Assembly (NCBI RefSeq): GCF_030689685.1
Contig: NZ_JAUYEY010000022.1
Span: 49,663 to 113,662 of the forward strand
Direction of reading: 5' to 3'
Origin: Polaromonas sp.
GTDB taxonomy: Bacteria; Pseudomonadota; Gammaproteobacteria; Burkholderiales; Burkholderiaceae_C
DNA length: 64,000 bases
Shown: in pieces, positions 46,665 through 54,140 of the stretch
Layout: every line of letters starts with the position of its first letter
Numbering within the stretch: the first letter of the stretch is position 1
The notes under the pieces: model-generated
What the model was told of the DNA's origin: nothing
What the model saw: only the letters and a program-made list of their open reading frames with translations
The model's database searches: none
Translations under genes and position numbers: made by a program

Positions 46665-47302
46665 GGGCAGCGGCGCCCGACCTCGTCAATCCTGCAAGGA
46701 GAATGTGCCTCCAGTCCTTGTCAGGCGGGGCTTTACTGCTATTAATTTCAGAGCAAACCAGCGCCGGCGCGCAGATCGAGGAACCGCTGATCGATTCGGT
46801 GCGCACGGCTCTGAGTTCGGCCATTGCCAGCCAGGCGCCGCCGATTCCGGAGTTCCGTGATACCGAAAGCCGACTGGCCTACCTGCGCTGGCTGGGCGCC
46901 ATGAGCGACCGGCTGCACAAGAAAAAACCCGAGTGGCAGATCCGCAAGGAGTTTTTGCAGACCGTCTGGTACGAAAGCAAGCGCGCCGGGCTGGATCTGG
47001 CGCTGGTGCTGGGCCTGATTCAGGTCGAGAGCAACTTCCGCAAGTTCGCGGTCAGTCGTGTGGGCGCGCGCGGCTACATGCAGGTCATGCCTTTCTGGGC
47101 ACGTGTGATCGGCGACGGCGATGCCGGCAAGCTGTTTCACATGCAGACCAACCTGCGTTTCGGCTGCGTGATCCTGCGCCACTACCTGGACCGGGAAAAA
47201 GGCGACCTGTTCATGGGCCTGGGCCGCTACAACGGCTCGCGTGGCAAGGCGCCCTACCCCGATGCGGTGCTGGGCGCCAAGAAGCAGTGGGATTTCAGCT
47301 AG
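46661..47302 (+). CDS. Lytic transglycosylase (SLT family)
   Basis: A 213-residue murein-cleaving protein with an N-terminal hydrophobic signal ([18 protein letters not shown]). The catalytic glutamate is in [16 protein letters not shown], followed by [14 protein letters not shown] and [11 protein letters not shown]. It is coupled to proS by an overlap, a common Burkholderiales arrangement. It acts in the periplasm. Confidence 0.86.
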   Translation: MRAAAPDLVNPARRMCLQSLSGGALLLLISEQTSAGAQIEEPLIDSVRTALSSAIASQAPPIPEFRDTESRLAYLRWLGAMSDRLHKKKPEWQIRKEFLQTVWYESKRAGLDLALVLGLIQVESNFRKFAVSRVGARGYMQVMPFWARVIGDGDAGKLFHMQTNLRFGCVILRHYLDREKGDLFMGLGRYNGSRGKAPYPDAVLGAKKQWDFS

Positions 47303-47467
47303 GGCCGCCTAGCAGAAAGTTGCCGCGTGCTGCTGTGCCAGGCAAGCCCGGATCGACGCCGCTTTCGTCCTTGAGCAGTACGCCCGACATCTGCCGCCTG
47401 AACATTTCATTCCATTTCCACAACATTAGTGCAATAATATCCTCCATCATACTTGATGGAGAAAGTC

Positions 47468-48016
47468 ATGGCACGTCCAGTTACCGGGGATGATGAGACG
47501 ATCGAAATTGCGCAAATAGCGATCTCGCAAGCCACAACGATGGATGAGCTGCGCCAGGCGCAAGCCGTACTGCTGCCCTTGCTGTATGGCCTGAGCCTGG
47601 AGCAGACTGCGCAAGTCATAGGTGTATCACTGGGCTGGGCTTGCCAGCTTCGGCGCCGCTTCATTACTGGGCGTTTCGTTGGTGCTGGCGGTGCGCCTGC
47701 CCCTGGCGGGCGTAAACGCCAGAACATGAGTGTTGAGCAAGAACGCGAGTTTTTGGCTCCCTTTATTGAGCAAGCTCAAACCGGCGGGGTCTTGGTGGTC
47801 GGCCAGATCAAAGCCGCATTGGACAAGCGTTTGGGCCGTACGGTAGCGCTATCGTCAACCTACAACTTGCTGCACCGCCACGACTGGCGAAAGCTGGTGC
47901 CTGACAAGCGCCACCCTCAAAGTGATCCCTTGGCTCAAGCGGAGTGGAAAAAAAACTCCCTAAAATCCTCCGCGAGGTCATCCAAGACTGGGCAGGCGGG
48001 CAAGCCATCAAGCTGA
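47468..48016 (+). CDS. IS630 transposase, first frame (OrfA)
   Basis: N-terminal part of the transposase: helix-turn-helix domains (YGLSLEQTAQVIGVSLGWAC; later SSTYNLLHRHDWRK). The ATG at 47468 has GGAG six bases upstream. At 47948-47955 lies a run of eight A, where a -1 slip moves ribosomes into the second frame; GGAGT before and ACTCC after the run can pair. Without slippage the protein ends after a short unrelated tail. Confidence 0.82.
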   Translation: MARPVTGDDETIEIAQIAISQATTMDELRQAQAVLLPLLYGLSLEQTAQVIGVSLGWACQLRRRFITGRFVGAGGAPAPGGRKRQNMSVEQEREFLAPFIEQAQTGGVLVVGQIKAALDKRLGRTVALSSTYNLLHRHDWRKLVPDKRHPQSDPLAQAEWKKNSLKSSARSSKTGQAGKPSS

Positions 48017-48540
48017 TGTTTCAGGACGAGGCGCGCTTTGGCCGTATCTCGGACGTGCGCAGGTGCTGGGCGCCTTATCCAATGCGGCCTATGTGCCAAG
48101 CCATGCTGACCCACGAGTACAGCTACGCCTACGGGGCAGTGGATGCTTGTACGGGGGAGCTGGACAGCTTGATCCTGCCACATGTCAATACCTACTGTAT
48201 GCAGCTATTCCTGGATGAGGTGTCCAGGCGTCACCCGGATGAGCGCATCGTGATGGTGATTGATGGGGCGGGCTGGCACCGAAGCGGGATGCTCAAAGCG
48301 CCAGACAATATCTACCTTTTGAAGCTGCCGCCTTACGCGCCAGAGCTCAACCCGATAGAACACGTCTGGGATGAGTTGCGCGAGAAGTTCTTTCACAATC
48401 GGGTCTTTGCCAGCCTTGACGCGCTGGAGGAGCAGCTTGCACTGGGACTCAGAACTTTGGAGCAAAACCCTGAAACTGTGCGCACCATTGTCTCTTGGGA
48501 TTGGATTGTGAGCTCCTTGATTACTTCATTTATGAAGTAG
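47944..48540 (+). CDS. IS630 transposase, second frame (OrfB, DDE catalytic domain)
   Basis: The catalytic part: first Asp in MFQDEARFGRI, second in MVIDGAGWHRS, and Glu in LPPYAPELNPIEHVWDELRE, the DDE triad of the IS630/Tc1 superfamily. It has no good start of its own, so it is expected as the C-terminal part of a -1 frameshift fusion of about 357 residues. Confidence 0.84.
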   Translation: MEKKLPKILREVIQDWAGGQAIKLMFQDEARFGRISDVRRCWAPYPMRPMCQAMLTHEYSYAYGAVDACTGELDSLILPHVNTYCMQLFLDEVSRRHPDERIVMVIDGAGWHRSGMLKAPDNIYLLKLPPYAPELNPIEHVWDELREKFFHNRVFASLDALEEQLALGLRTLEQNPETVRTIVSWDWIVSSLITSFMK

Positions 48541-48554
48541 AAATGGAATGAAAT

Positions 48555-48813
48555 AGGGATTGCGTATGTAGCGTGGACTCACCAGATCGACATGGCGGCC
48601 CAACAATCGCTCCAGCGCGTCTGCAAGATCAATCCAGCGCCGCGCCCGCGATCCCGGCGCTTGCGAGTCGAGTTCAACCAAAAAATCGTAGTCACTGGAC
48701 GCTGCGTCAAACCCCGCCCCAGCCGCAGAACCAAACAGCTCCAGATGCGCCACGCCATAAAGCTCGCAGAGTGCTGCGATCTTCGGAAGTTGAGGGGTCA
48801 ATGCGGGGTTCAT
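48555..48813 (-). pseudogene. MNT-type nucleotidyltransferase, C-terminus cut by IS630
   Basis: Begins MNPALTPQLPKIAALCELYG and has the nucleotidyltransferase motif FGSAAGAGFDAASSDYDFLV with the Gly-Ser and Asp-x-Asp. After RNPY the reading enters the IS end and stops within it near 48526. MNT proteins are usually antitoxins partnered with HepT/HEPN toxins; no HepT gene is visible. The remaining gene end may lie left of the IS (47303-47403). Confidence 0.72.
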
Positions 48814-48856
48814 GAGCGCATTATCAGACACAATTTCGCACCAGCACCGCCGCCCC

Positions 48857-50755
48857 CTACCTCGGCAGGAACAGCAGCCAGTAAACCAGCAGGCCATTGA
48901 GCAGCACCGACAGCACCAGAGCGATCTTCCACAGTGCCACTGGGTCACGCTGAATCAGCGGGGTTGCCGGAAGTGCGGTCAGCAGGCGCGAGGCACCGCG
49001 TTCGATGGCCAGCAGCAGCTCTTCTGCCGTTTCGAATCGCTGGCGCTTGTCGCGCGCCACGGCTTTGAGCACCACATGGTCCAGCCAGATCGGCACCTCG
49101 GGGTTGTGCCGGCTGGGCGGTGTGGGGTCGCGGTAATAACGTCCCGCCTGGTAGGGCAACACCTCGCCATACGGCAGCTTGCCGGTGAGCAACTGGTACA
49201 AGGTGACGCCCAGCGCAAACAGGTCGCTCTGCGCATCGGCCATTTCTTCCGGGCCGTCCTTGCCCACGGCTGCCGCCCGGCTGCTGAAACCCCACTGCTC
49301 CGGGTTGATGTAGCTCGGTGTGCCGGCGTGTAATTTGCGCATGGCCTCGGGCTCACGCCCGGTCAGCGCCACGCCAAGGTCCAGCACGCGCAACACCCCA
49401 TCTTCGCCCTGGTGCAGGTTGGCAGGCTTGATGTCACGGTGGATCACATGCTGGCGATGCAGCAAACCCAGCGCCGTGACCGCCTGCGTGGCCAGCGACA
49501 GCACCTGCGGCAGTCCGAAGCGGTGCTGGCGGTCCAGCATCTGCTGCAGGGTTTCGCCGGCGTGCCAGTCGTACAGCAGGTAAAACGCGCCCAGCTCGCC
49601 ACCGCCGGGCAAACGGTCATGAATCTGAACCAGGTGGCCGGCCACGCGCGACGACCGCATGCGCCTGGCCAGCCAGGCCTCGTGCGCGAGCATGGCGCGC
49701 TCTTGCGGGTCATGCGCGCGCGCCGGGTGCAGGGTTTTGATGGCGTAAAGCTTGCCAGGTGAGGGGGTCCCCTCTTTATCAGCCGGGGCCGCGGAACCGG
49801 CTTCGCCGGGCCGCAGGCGCAGCGCCCCCTTATCCTGGACAAGGGGCAGCGCACCGCCGAAGGTACACGAAGTGACAAGCGTGGGGGCCACATACCTGGC
49901 TTGGTAAAGCACATTGACGCCGTTGTCAGCCACCAGCGCCGTGATGGTCAGCCCGTCCAGGCTGTCGCCAAGCTTGAGCCTGGCGGGTACGGGAAGTGCC
50001 TGCGCCCGGCGGTTCTCGTCATCCAGGGTGGCGTCCAGCAAACCGAGCACGCGCACCACCAGGGCAGTGACGTTGTCCTGCGTGCCGGCTGCCAGCGCCG
50101 CATCGACCAGCTGGCGGCTGATGCGCTGCGCCTGATCCTCTGCATGGGCCTGCCCGTCCGCCCCGGCCAGCACCTGGAGTTTTTTGTCGGACATGACGTT
50201 GTGCACGCCGTCGGACAGCAGCACAAACACATCGCCGACCTGCAGGTCGCCCTGGGTGTAATCCATCACCAGGCGGTCTTCGGCACCGACGCAGCGCAGC
50301 AACTGGTGCCGCAGGTCTGGGTGGTCCATCACATGGTCGGTGGTGAGCTGCGTCATGCGGCCTTCACGCAGCAAGTAGGCGCGGGTGTCCCCCACATGCG
50401 CCAGGGCGTAAGACTGGCCGCGCAGCACCAGCGCCGTCAGCGTGGTCAGCCCGATCAAAGGGTGGCGGCGCCGGTTCAGCCCGGCCAGCCAGGCGTTTTG
50501 CGCGCCAATGATGCGGTCCAGGGCCACCGTGGTGTCCCAGGTTTCAGGCGTGCCGTAATAGTCGCGCACCAGACTGGTCACGGTGGTTTGCGCCGCCTCC
50601 TTGCCCATGCCGCCGGTGCTCACGCCGTCGGCAATGGCAACGATGGAGCCCATGCCCTGCTGCAGCGGATCGGGCAGCATGGCCGCGCAGAAATCTTCGT
50701 TGATGCTTTTGCGGCCCGCCAGCGACGTGAAGCCAATATCTATTTCAAATGCCAT
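48857..50755 (-). CDS. Bifunctional PP2C-type phosphatase / Ser-Thr protein kinase with C-terminal membrane anchor
   Basis: A 632-residue fusion. Residues 1-240 are a PP2C domain (IADGVSTGG at 41-49, HVGDTRAYL, LLSDGVHNV, DNVTALVV). Residues 335-600 are a Hanks-type kinase: Lys340 in YAIKTLHP, HRDIKPAN at 439-446, DLG instead of DFG at 459-461, TPSYINPEQWG. One membrane helix near 607-626 anchors the C-terminus. Residues of about 291-333 are encoded by a family B repeat, inserted at the start of the kinase lobe. It is divergent from nirB; such fusions are known to me near nitrate assimilation genes, so a regulatory role is likely. Confidence 0.85.
   Translation of the reverse strand: MAFEIDIGFTSLAGRKSINEDFCAAMLPDPLQQGMGSIVAIADGVSTGGMGKEAAQTTVTSLVRDYYGTPETWDTTVALDRIIGAQNAWLAGLNRRRHPLIGLTTLTALVLRGQSYALAHVGDTRAYLLREGRMTQLTTDHVMDHPDLRHQLLRCVGAEDRLVMDYTQGDLQVGDVFVLLSDGVHNVMSDKKLQVLAGADGQAHAEDQAQRISRQLVDAALAAGTQDNVTALVVRVLGLLDATLDDENRRAQALPVPARLKLGDSLDGLTITALVADNGVNVLYQARYVAPTLVTSCTFGGALPLVQDKGALRLRPGEAGSAAPADKEGTPSPGKLYAIKTLHPARAHDPQERAMLAHEAWLARRMRSSRVAGHLVQIHDRLPGGGELGAFYLLYDWHAGETLQQMLDRQHRFGLPQVLSLATQAVTALGLLHRQHVIHRDIKPANLHQGEDGVLRVLDLGVALTGREPEAMRKLHAGTPSYINPEQWGFSSRAAAVGKDGPEEMADAQSDLFALGVTLYQLLTGKLPYGEVLPYQAGRYYRDPTPPSRHNPEVPIWLDHVVLKAVARDKRQRFETAEELLLAIERGASRLLTALPATPLIQRDPVALWKIALVLSVLLNGLLVYWLLFLPR
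49745..49893. repeat. Repeat family B, copy within the kinase gene
   Basis: GC-rich stretch with GGGGTCCCCTC, AACCGGCTTCGCCGGGCC, AAGGGGCAGCGCACC and the end AGTGACAAGCGTGGGGGCC. The outline matches 18163-18327. It keeps the kinase reading frame open and adds about 43 residues. Confidence 0.6.
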
Positions 50756-51152
50756 GCACCAATGTAAGCAAGTTTTGCGCCCGAAGTTGGTGCGCCCAAT
50801 GATTCATCACCCGGGTGAACCGCTGAGCTGGCGGGCGCAACACGATGCAGCCGGGCGGGTGAAGGCTCACCCTTACCCCAGCCTGAAGGTTTCATTTACT
50901 ACCAAACCTGGTAGCGTGGGAAACCGTTTAAACAGCCCACCATCAAGGGTCAACCAGGGCTCTGGTCCCTTGGTTACAGGCGTGACAAGCTATGTCATTG
51001 ATAGCGTTTTTCTTGGTCTGAGCAACCGTGCTGCCAGTCGCTACTCAATGTGACTGCCGCCTTGACGTCTTCGGTCGGCTTTCGCGCGTCTGCAACCACC
51101 GCACATCCGCCATGCCTCTTCACAACTCAGAGCAAGCCTGTCCTGGCTTCAT
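50756..51152. promoter_or_regulatory. nirB upstream region with several palindromes
   Basis: No gene is seen in the 468 bases before nirB. Palindromic signals are GCACCAA/TTGGTGC (50756-50762 and 50787-50793; NtrC-like half-sites but 24 bases apart), CACCCGGGTG near 50808, CTACCA-AACC-TGGTAG (50899-50914) and AACCAGGG/CCCTTGGTT (50952-50959 and 50967-50975). They could be enhancer sites or leader hairpins. Confidence 0.4.
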
Positions 51153-51170
51153 GGGGCACGCACCTTGCAC
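51153..51170 (+). promoter_or_regulatory. Sigma-54-type promoter 1 of nirB
   Basis: GGGGCACGCACCTTGCAC matches the consensus TGGCACG-N4-TTGCA except for its first base; GG (51155-51156) and GC (51167-51168) are ten bases apart as required. It lies about 55 bases before nirB. RpoN control fits nitrogen assimilation. Confidence 0.6.
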
Positions 51171-51173
51171 CGG

Positions 51174-51191
51174 GTTGGCATGGCGCTTGCG
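51174..51191 (+). promoter_or_regulatory. Sigma-54-type promoter 2 of nirB
   Basis: GTTGGCATGGCGCTTGCG also has GG (51177-51178) and GC (51189-51190) ten bases apart and the TTGC end. It begins 21 bases after promoter 1. Either or both may be used. Confidence 0.5.
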
Positions 51192-51223
51192 GTGAACACA
51201 CTGAATCAATCTGGAGTGATCCG

Positions 51224-53671
51224 ATGAAAAAATCAAAACTGGTGATGGTCGGCAACGGCATGGCCGGCGTGCGCACCATCGAAGAATTGCTCAAGGTCGC
51301 GCCCGAGCTGTACGACATCACCGTCTTCGGCGCCGAGCCGCACCCCAACTACAACCGCATTCTGCTCAGCCCGGTGCTGGCCGGCGAGCAGACGCTGGAC
51401 GAGATCGTCCTGAACAACTGGGACTGGTACAAGGACAACCACATCACGCTGCACGCCGGCAAAAAAGTGGTCGAAGTCGACCGCATCAAACGCATCGTGC
51501 GCGCTGACGACGGCACCGAAGAAGAATACGACCGCCTGCTGATGTGCACCGGCTCCAACCCCTTTATTCTGCCGATCCCCGGCAAGGACCTGCAGGGCGT
51601 GATCGCCTACCGCGACATTGCCGACACCAACGCGATGATCTGCGCCTCGGTGAAGTACAAAAACGCGGTGGTCATAGGCGGCGGCCTGCTCGGCCTGGAG
51701 GCCGCCAATGGCCTGATGCTGCGCGGCATGGATGTGAGTGTGGTGCATGTCATGCCGACATTGATGGAGCGCCAGCTCGACAGCGTGGCGGGAAAGCTGC
51801 TACAGAAGTCGCTGGAAGACCGGGGCCTGAAGTTCCTGATGGGTGCGCAGACCCAGGAGCTGGTGGGCGGCGCCGATGGCCGTGTGACCAGTATCAAATT
51901 CAAGGACGGCAGCGAGCTGGCCACAGACCTGGTGGTGATGGCCGTCGGCATACGGCCCAACACCGAATTGGCCGAAACAATGCGCCTGCACTGCAACAAG
52001 GGCATTGTGGTCAACGACACCCTACAGACGGTCACGGATGCGCGCATTTATTCGGTCGGAGAATGTGCGGCGCATCGCGGCATCGCCTACGGCCTGGTGG
52101 CGCCGCTGTTCGAGCAGGCCAAGGTCGCGGCCAACCACCTGGCGCAGTTCGGCATTGGCCGCTACACCGGCTCGTTGACATCGACCAAGCTCAAGGTCAC
52201 CGGCATTGACCTGTTCTCTGCTGGCGAATTCATGGGTGGCGAGGGCACGGAAGAAATCGTCATGAGCGACCCCTTCGGCGGCGTCTATAAAAAACTCGTC
52301 ATCAAGGACGACAAACTGATAGGCGCATGCCTGTACGGCGACACGGTAGACGGCAGCTATTACTTCAAACTGCTGCGCGATGGCCGCAGCGTGGGCGACA
52401 TCCGCGACCGCCTGATGTTTGGCGAGTCGAACATTGGCGACGCTGGCCACGAAGGCCACAGCAAGGCAGCTGCCATGCCGGATTCGGCCGAGGTCTGCGG
52501 CTGCAACGGCGTGAACAAGGGCACGATCTGCAAGGCCATCAAGGAAAAAGGCCTGTTCACGCTGGACGAGGTGCGCAAACACACCAAGGCCAGCGCGTCC
52601 TGCGGCTCCTGTACCGGCCTGGTCGAGCAGATTTTGATGGCCACCGCCGGCGGCGACTACTCGGCCACCCCCAAACTCAAGGCCATGTGCAGTTGCACCG
52701 ACCACGGCCACCAGGCGGTACGTGATGCGATCCGCAACAACAAGCTGCTCACGATTGCAGAGACCTTCAAATTCATGGACTGGAAGACGCCCAATGGTTG
52801 CGCCAGTTGCCGCCCAGCTATCAATTACTACCTGATCAGCACCTGGCCCAAGGAGGCGAAGGACGATCCGCAAAGCCGCTACATCAACGAGCGCAGCCAC
52901 GCCAATATCCAGAAAGACGGCACCTACAGCGTGATCCCGCGCATGTGGGGCGGCGAAACCACGGCCAGCGAGCTGCGCCGCATTGCCGACGCGGTGGACA
53001 AATACAAAATCCCGACGGTCAAGGTCACGGGCGGGCAGCGTATCGATTTGCTGGGCGTGAAAAAGGAAGACCTGGTCAATGTCTGGAAAGACATCGGCAT
53101 GCCTTCCGGTCATGCCTATGCCAAGGCCCTGCGCACGGTGAAAACCTGTGTGGGCAGTGAGTGGTGCCGCATGGGCACCCAGGACAGCACACAAATGGGC
53201 AAGGACCTGGAGCGCGCGATGTGGCGCATGTACGCGCCGCACAAGGTCAAGTTTGCGGTCAGCGGCTGCCCGCGCAACTGCGCCGAGTCCGGCATCAAGG
53301 ACGTGGGCATCATCGGCGTCGATTCCGGCTGGGAGATGTACATCGCCGGCAACGGCGGCATCAAGACCGAAGTCGCACACTTCTTCACCAAGCTGAAAAC
53401 CGCCGCCGAGGTGCTGGAGTACACCGGCGCCTTCTGCGAGTTGTATCGCCAGGAAGGCTGGTACCTGGAGCGCACCGTGCACTACGTCAATCGCGTCGGC
53501 CTGGACTATGTGAAGAAAAAAATTCTTGAAGACCACGAGGGCCGCAAAGCCCTGTGGGAACGGCTGCAGTTTGCCCTGGACGGTGAGCCCGACCCGTGGT
53601 TTGAGCTGAAGGAAGCAGCGGTCGATACCCGGCAGTTCACCAAACTGGAAAGCGCGGGGGTGGCGGCATGA
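51224..53671 (+). CDS. nirB: Assimilatory nitrite reductase [NAD(P)H] large subunit
   Basis: An 815-residue cytoplasmic enzyme that reduces nitrite to ammonium with FAD, Fe-S and siroheme. N-terminal FAD/NAD domain (LVMVGNGMAGVRTIEELL; VVIGGGLLGLEAANGL), two BFD-like 2Fe-2S modules (CGCNGVNKGTICKAI near 425; CSCTDHGHQAV near 487), then the sulfite/nitrite reductase domain with 4Fe-4S/siroheme cysteines in TCVGSEWCRMG (near 640) and SGCPRNCAESG (near 681). The start 51224 has GGAG nine bases upstream; the frame open to 51050 is not family-like. Confidence 0.95.
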   Translation: MKKSKLVMVGNGMAGVRTIEELLKVAPELYDITVFGAEPHPNYNRILLSPVLAGEQTLDEIVLNNWDWYKDNHITLHAGKKVVEVDRIKRIVRADDGTEEEYDRLLMCTGSNPFILPIPGKDLQGVIAYRDIADTNAMICASVKYKNAVVIGGGLLGLEAANGLMLRGMDVSVVHVMPTLMERQLDSVAGKLLQKSLEDRGLKFLMGAQTQELVGGADGRVTSIKFKDGSELATDLVVMAVGIRPNTELAETMRLHCNKGIVVNDTLQTVTDARIYSVGECAAHRGIAYGLVAPLFEQAKVAANHLAQFGIGRYTGSLTSTKLKVTGIDLFSAGEFMGGEGTEEIVMSDPFGGVYKKLVIKDDKLIGACLYGDTVDGSYYFKLLRDGRSVGDIRDRLMFGESNIGDAGHEGHSKAAAMPDSAEVCGCNGVNKGTICKAIKEKGLFTLDEVRKHTKASASCGSCTGLVEQILMATAGGDYSATPKLKAMCSCTDHGHQAVRDAIRNNKLLTIAETFKFMDWKTPNGCASCRPAINYYLISTWPKEAKDDPQSRYINERSHANIQKDGTYSVIPRMWGGETTASELRRIADAVDKYKIPTVKVTGGQRIDLLGVKKEDLVNVWKDIGMPSGHAYAKALRTVKTCVGSEWCRMGTQDSTQMGKDLERAMWRMYAPHKVKFAVSGCPRNCAESGIKDVGIIGVDSGWEMYIAGNGGIKTEVAHFFTKLKTAAEVLEYTGAFCELYRQEGWYLERTVHYVNRVGLDYVKKKILEDHEGRKALWERLQFALDGEPDPWFELKEAAVDTRQFTKLESAGVAA

Positions 53672-54069
53672 AGACGAATGAATGGACTGTGATTTGCCGG
53701 GTGGAAGACATCCCTGTGCTCGGCTCGCGCCGCGTGGCTCGCCCGCGCGGCGTGGATGTAGCGGTGTTCCGCAACTCTGAAGACCAGGTATTTGCCCTGC
53801 TGGACCGCTGCCCGCACAAAGGCGGCCCGCTGAGCCAGGGCATTGTGTTCGGCACCAGCGTGGCCTGCCCGCTGCACAACTGGACCATAGGCCTGGCCGA
53901 CGGCTGCGCCCAGGGCGCTGACGAAGGCTGCACGCCAAAGTTCGCCTGCAGGGTCGATGGCGGTCAGGTCATGCTGGACCCGGCTGAATTGGCCACGCTG
54001 GCCCTGGACCTGGCAGTGCCGGTGGCCGGCCCCCAGGTCTTGTCCCCTCTCCCCCTGGGAGAGGGTTAG
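53668..54069 (+). CDS. nirD: Nitrite reductase small subunit NirD (Rieske-like)
   Basis: A 133-residue subunit with the Rieske-type fold: LLDRCPHKGGPLS and VACPLHNWTIGLADG; the NirD type may or may not keep a cluster, but all Cys/His ligands are here. It overlaps nirB (ATGA). The last residues (LSPLPLGEG) are encoded by a repeat arm, so the natural C-terminus has been replaced. Confidence 0.9.
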   Translation: MKTNEWTVICRVEDIPVLGSRRVARPRGVDVAVFRNSEDQVFALLDRCPHKGGPLSQGIVFGTSVACPLHNWTIGLADGCAQGADEGCTPKFACRVDGGQVMLDPAELATLALDLAVPVAGPQVLSPLPLGEG

Positions 54070-54140
54070 GGTGAGGGTAGCTGCGTGACTTTGGCCAAGA
54101 CGGGGAGCCCTCACCCCCACCCTCTCCCAGGGGGAGAGGG
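54045..54140. repeat. 33-base inverted repeat pair at the nirD-nasA junction
   Basis: Arms 54045-54077 and 54108-54140 are reverse complements with two mismatches, separated by 30 bases. Each arm itself contains the hairpin CCCTCTCCC/GGGAGAGGG. This is the widespread 'CCCTCTCCC...GGGAGAGGG' type. It covers the nirD stop and the nasA start. Confidence 0.85.

Larger units (their letters stand above)
47404..48554 (+). mobile_element. IS630-family insertion sequence, complete copy
   Basis: The 1.15-kb element is bounded by 18-base inverted repeats ATTTCATTCCATTTCCAC (left, 47404-47421) and its near-perfect complement at 48537-48554 (one mismatch). The two-frame transposase fills the inside. If the target duplicate is TA, the flanks read CA and TA, so one has mutated. 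On the right it interrupts a nucleotidyltransferase gene. A second inverted copy begins at 63893. Confidence 0.88.

Noticed and set aside
46728..46760. Possible further family A repeat in the lytic transglycosylase gene
   Set aside because: Only CTGCTATTAAT resembles the core; the second arm is missing.
51050..51223. Extended N-terminus for NirB from 51050
   Set aside because: The extra 58 residues are not family-like and would span both sigma-54 promoter sites; GGAG precedes the ATG at 51224.
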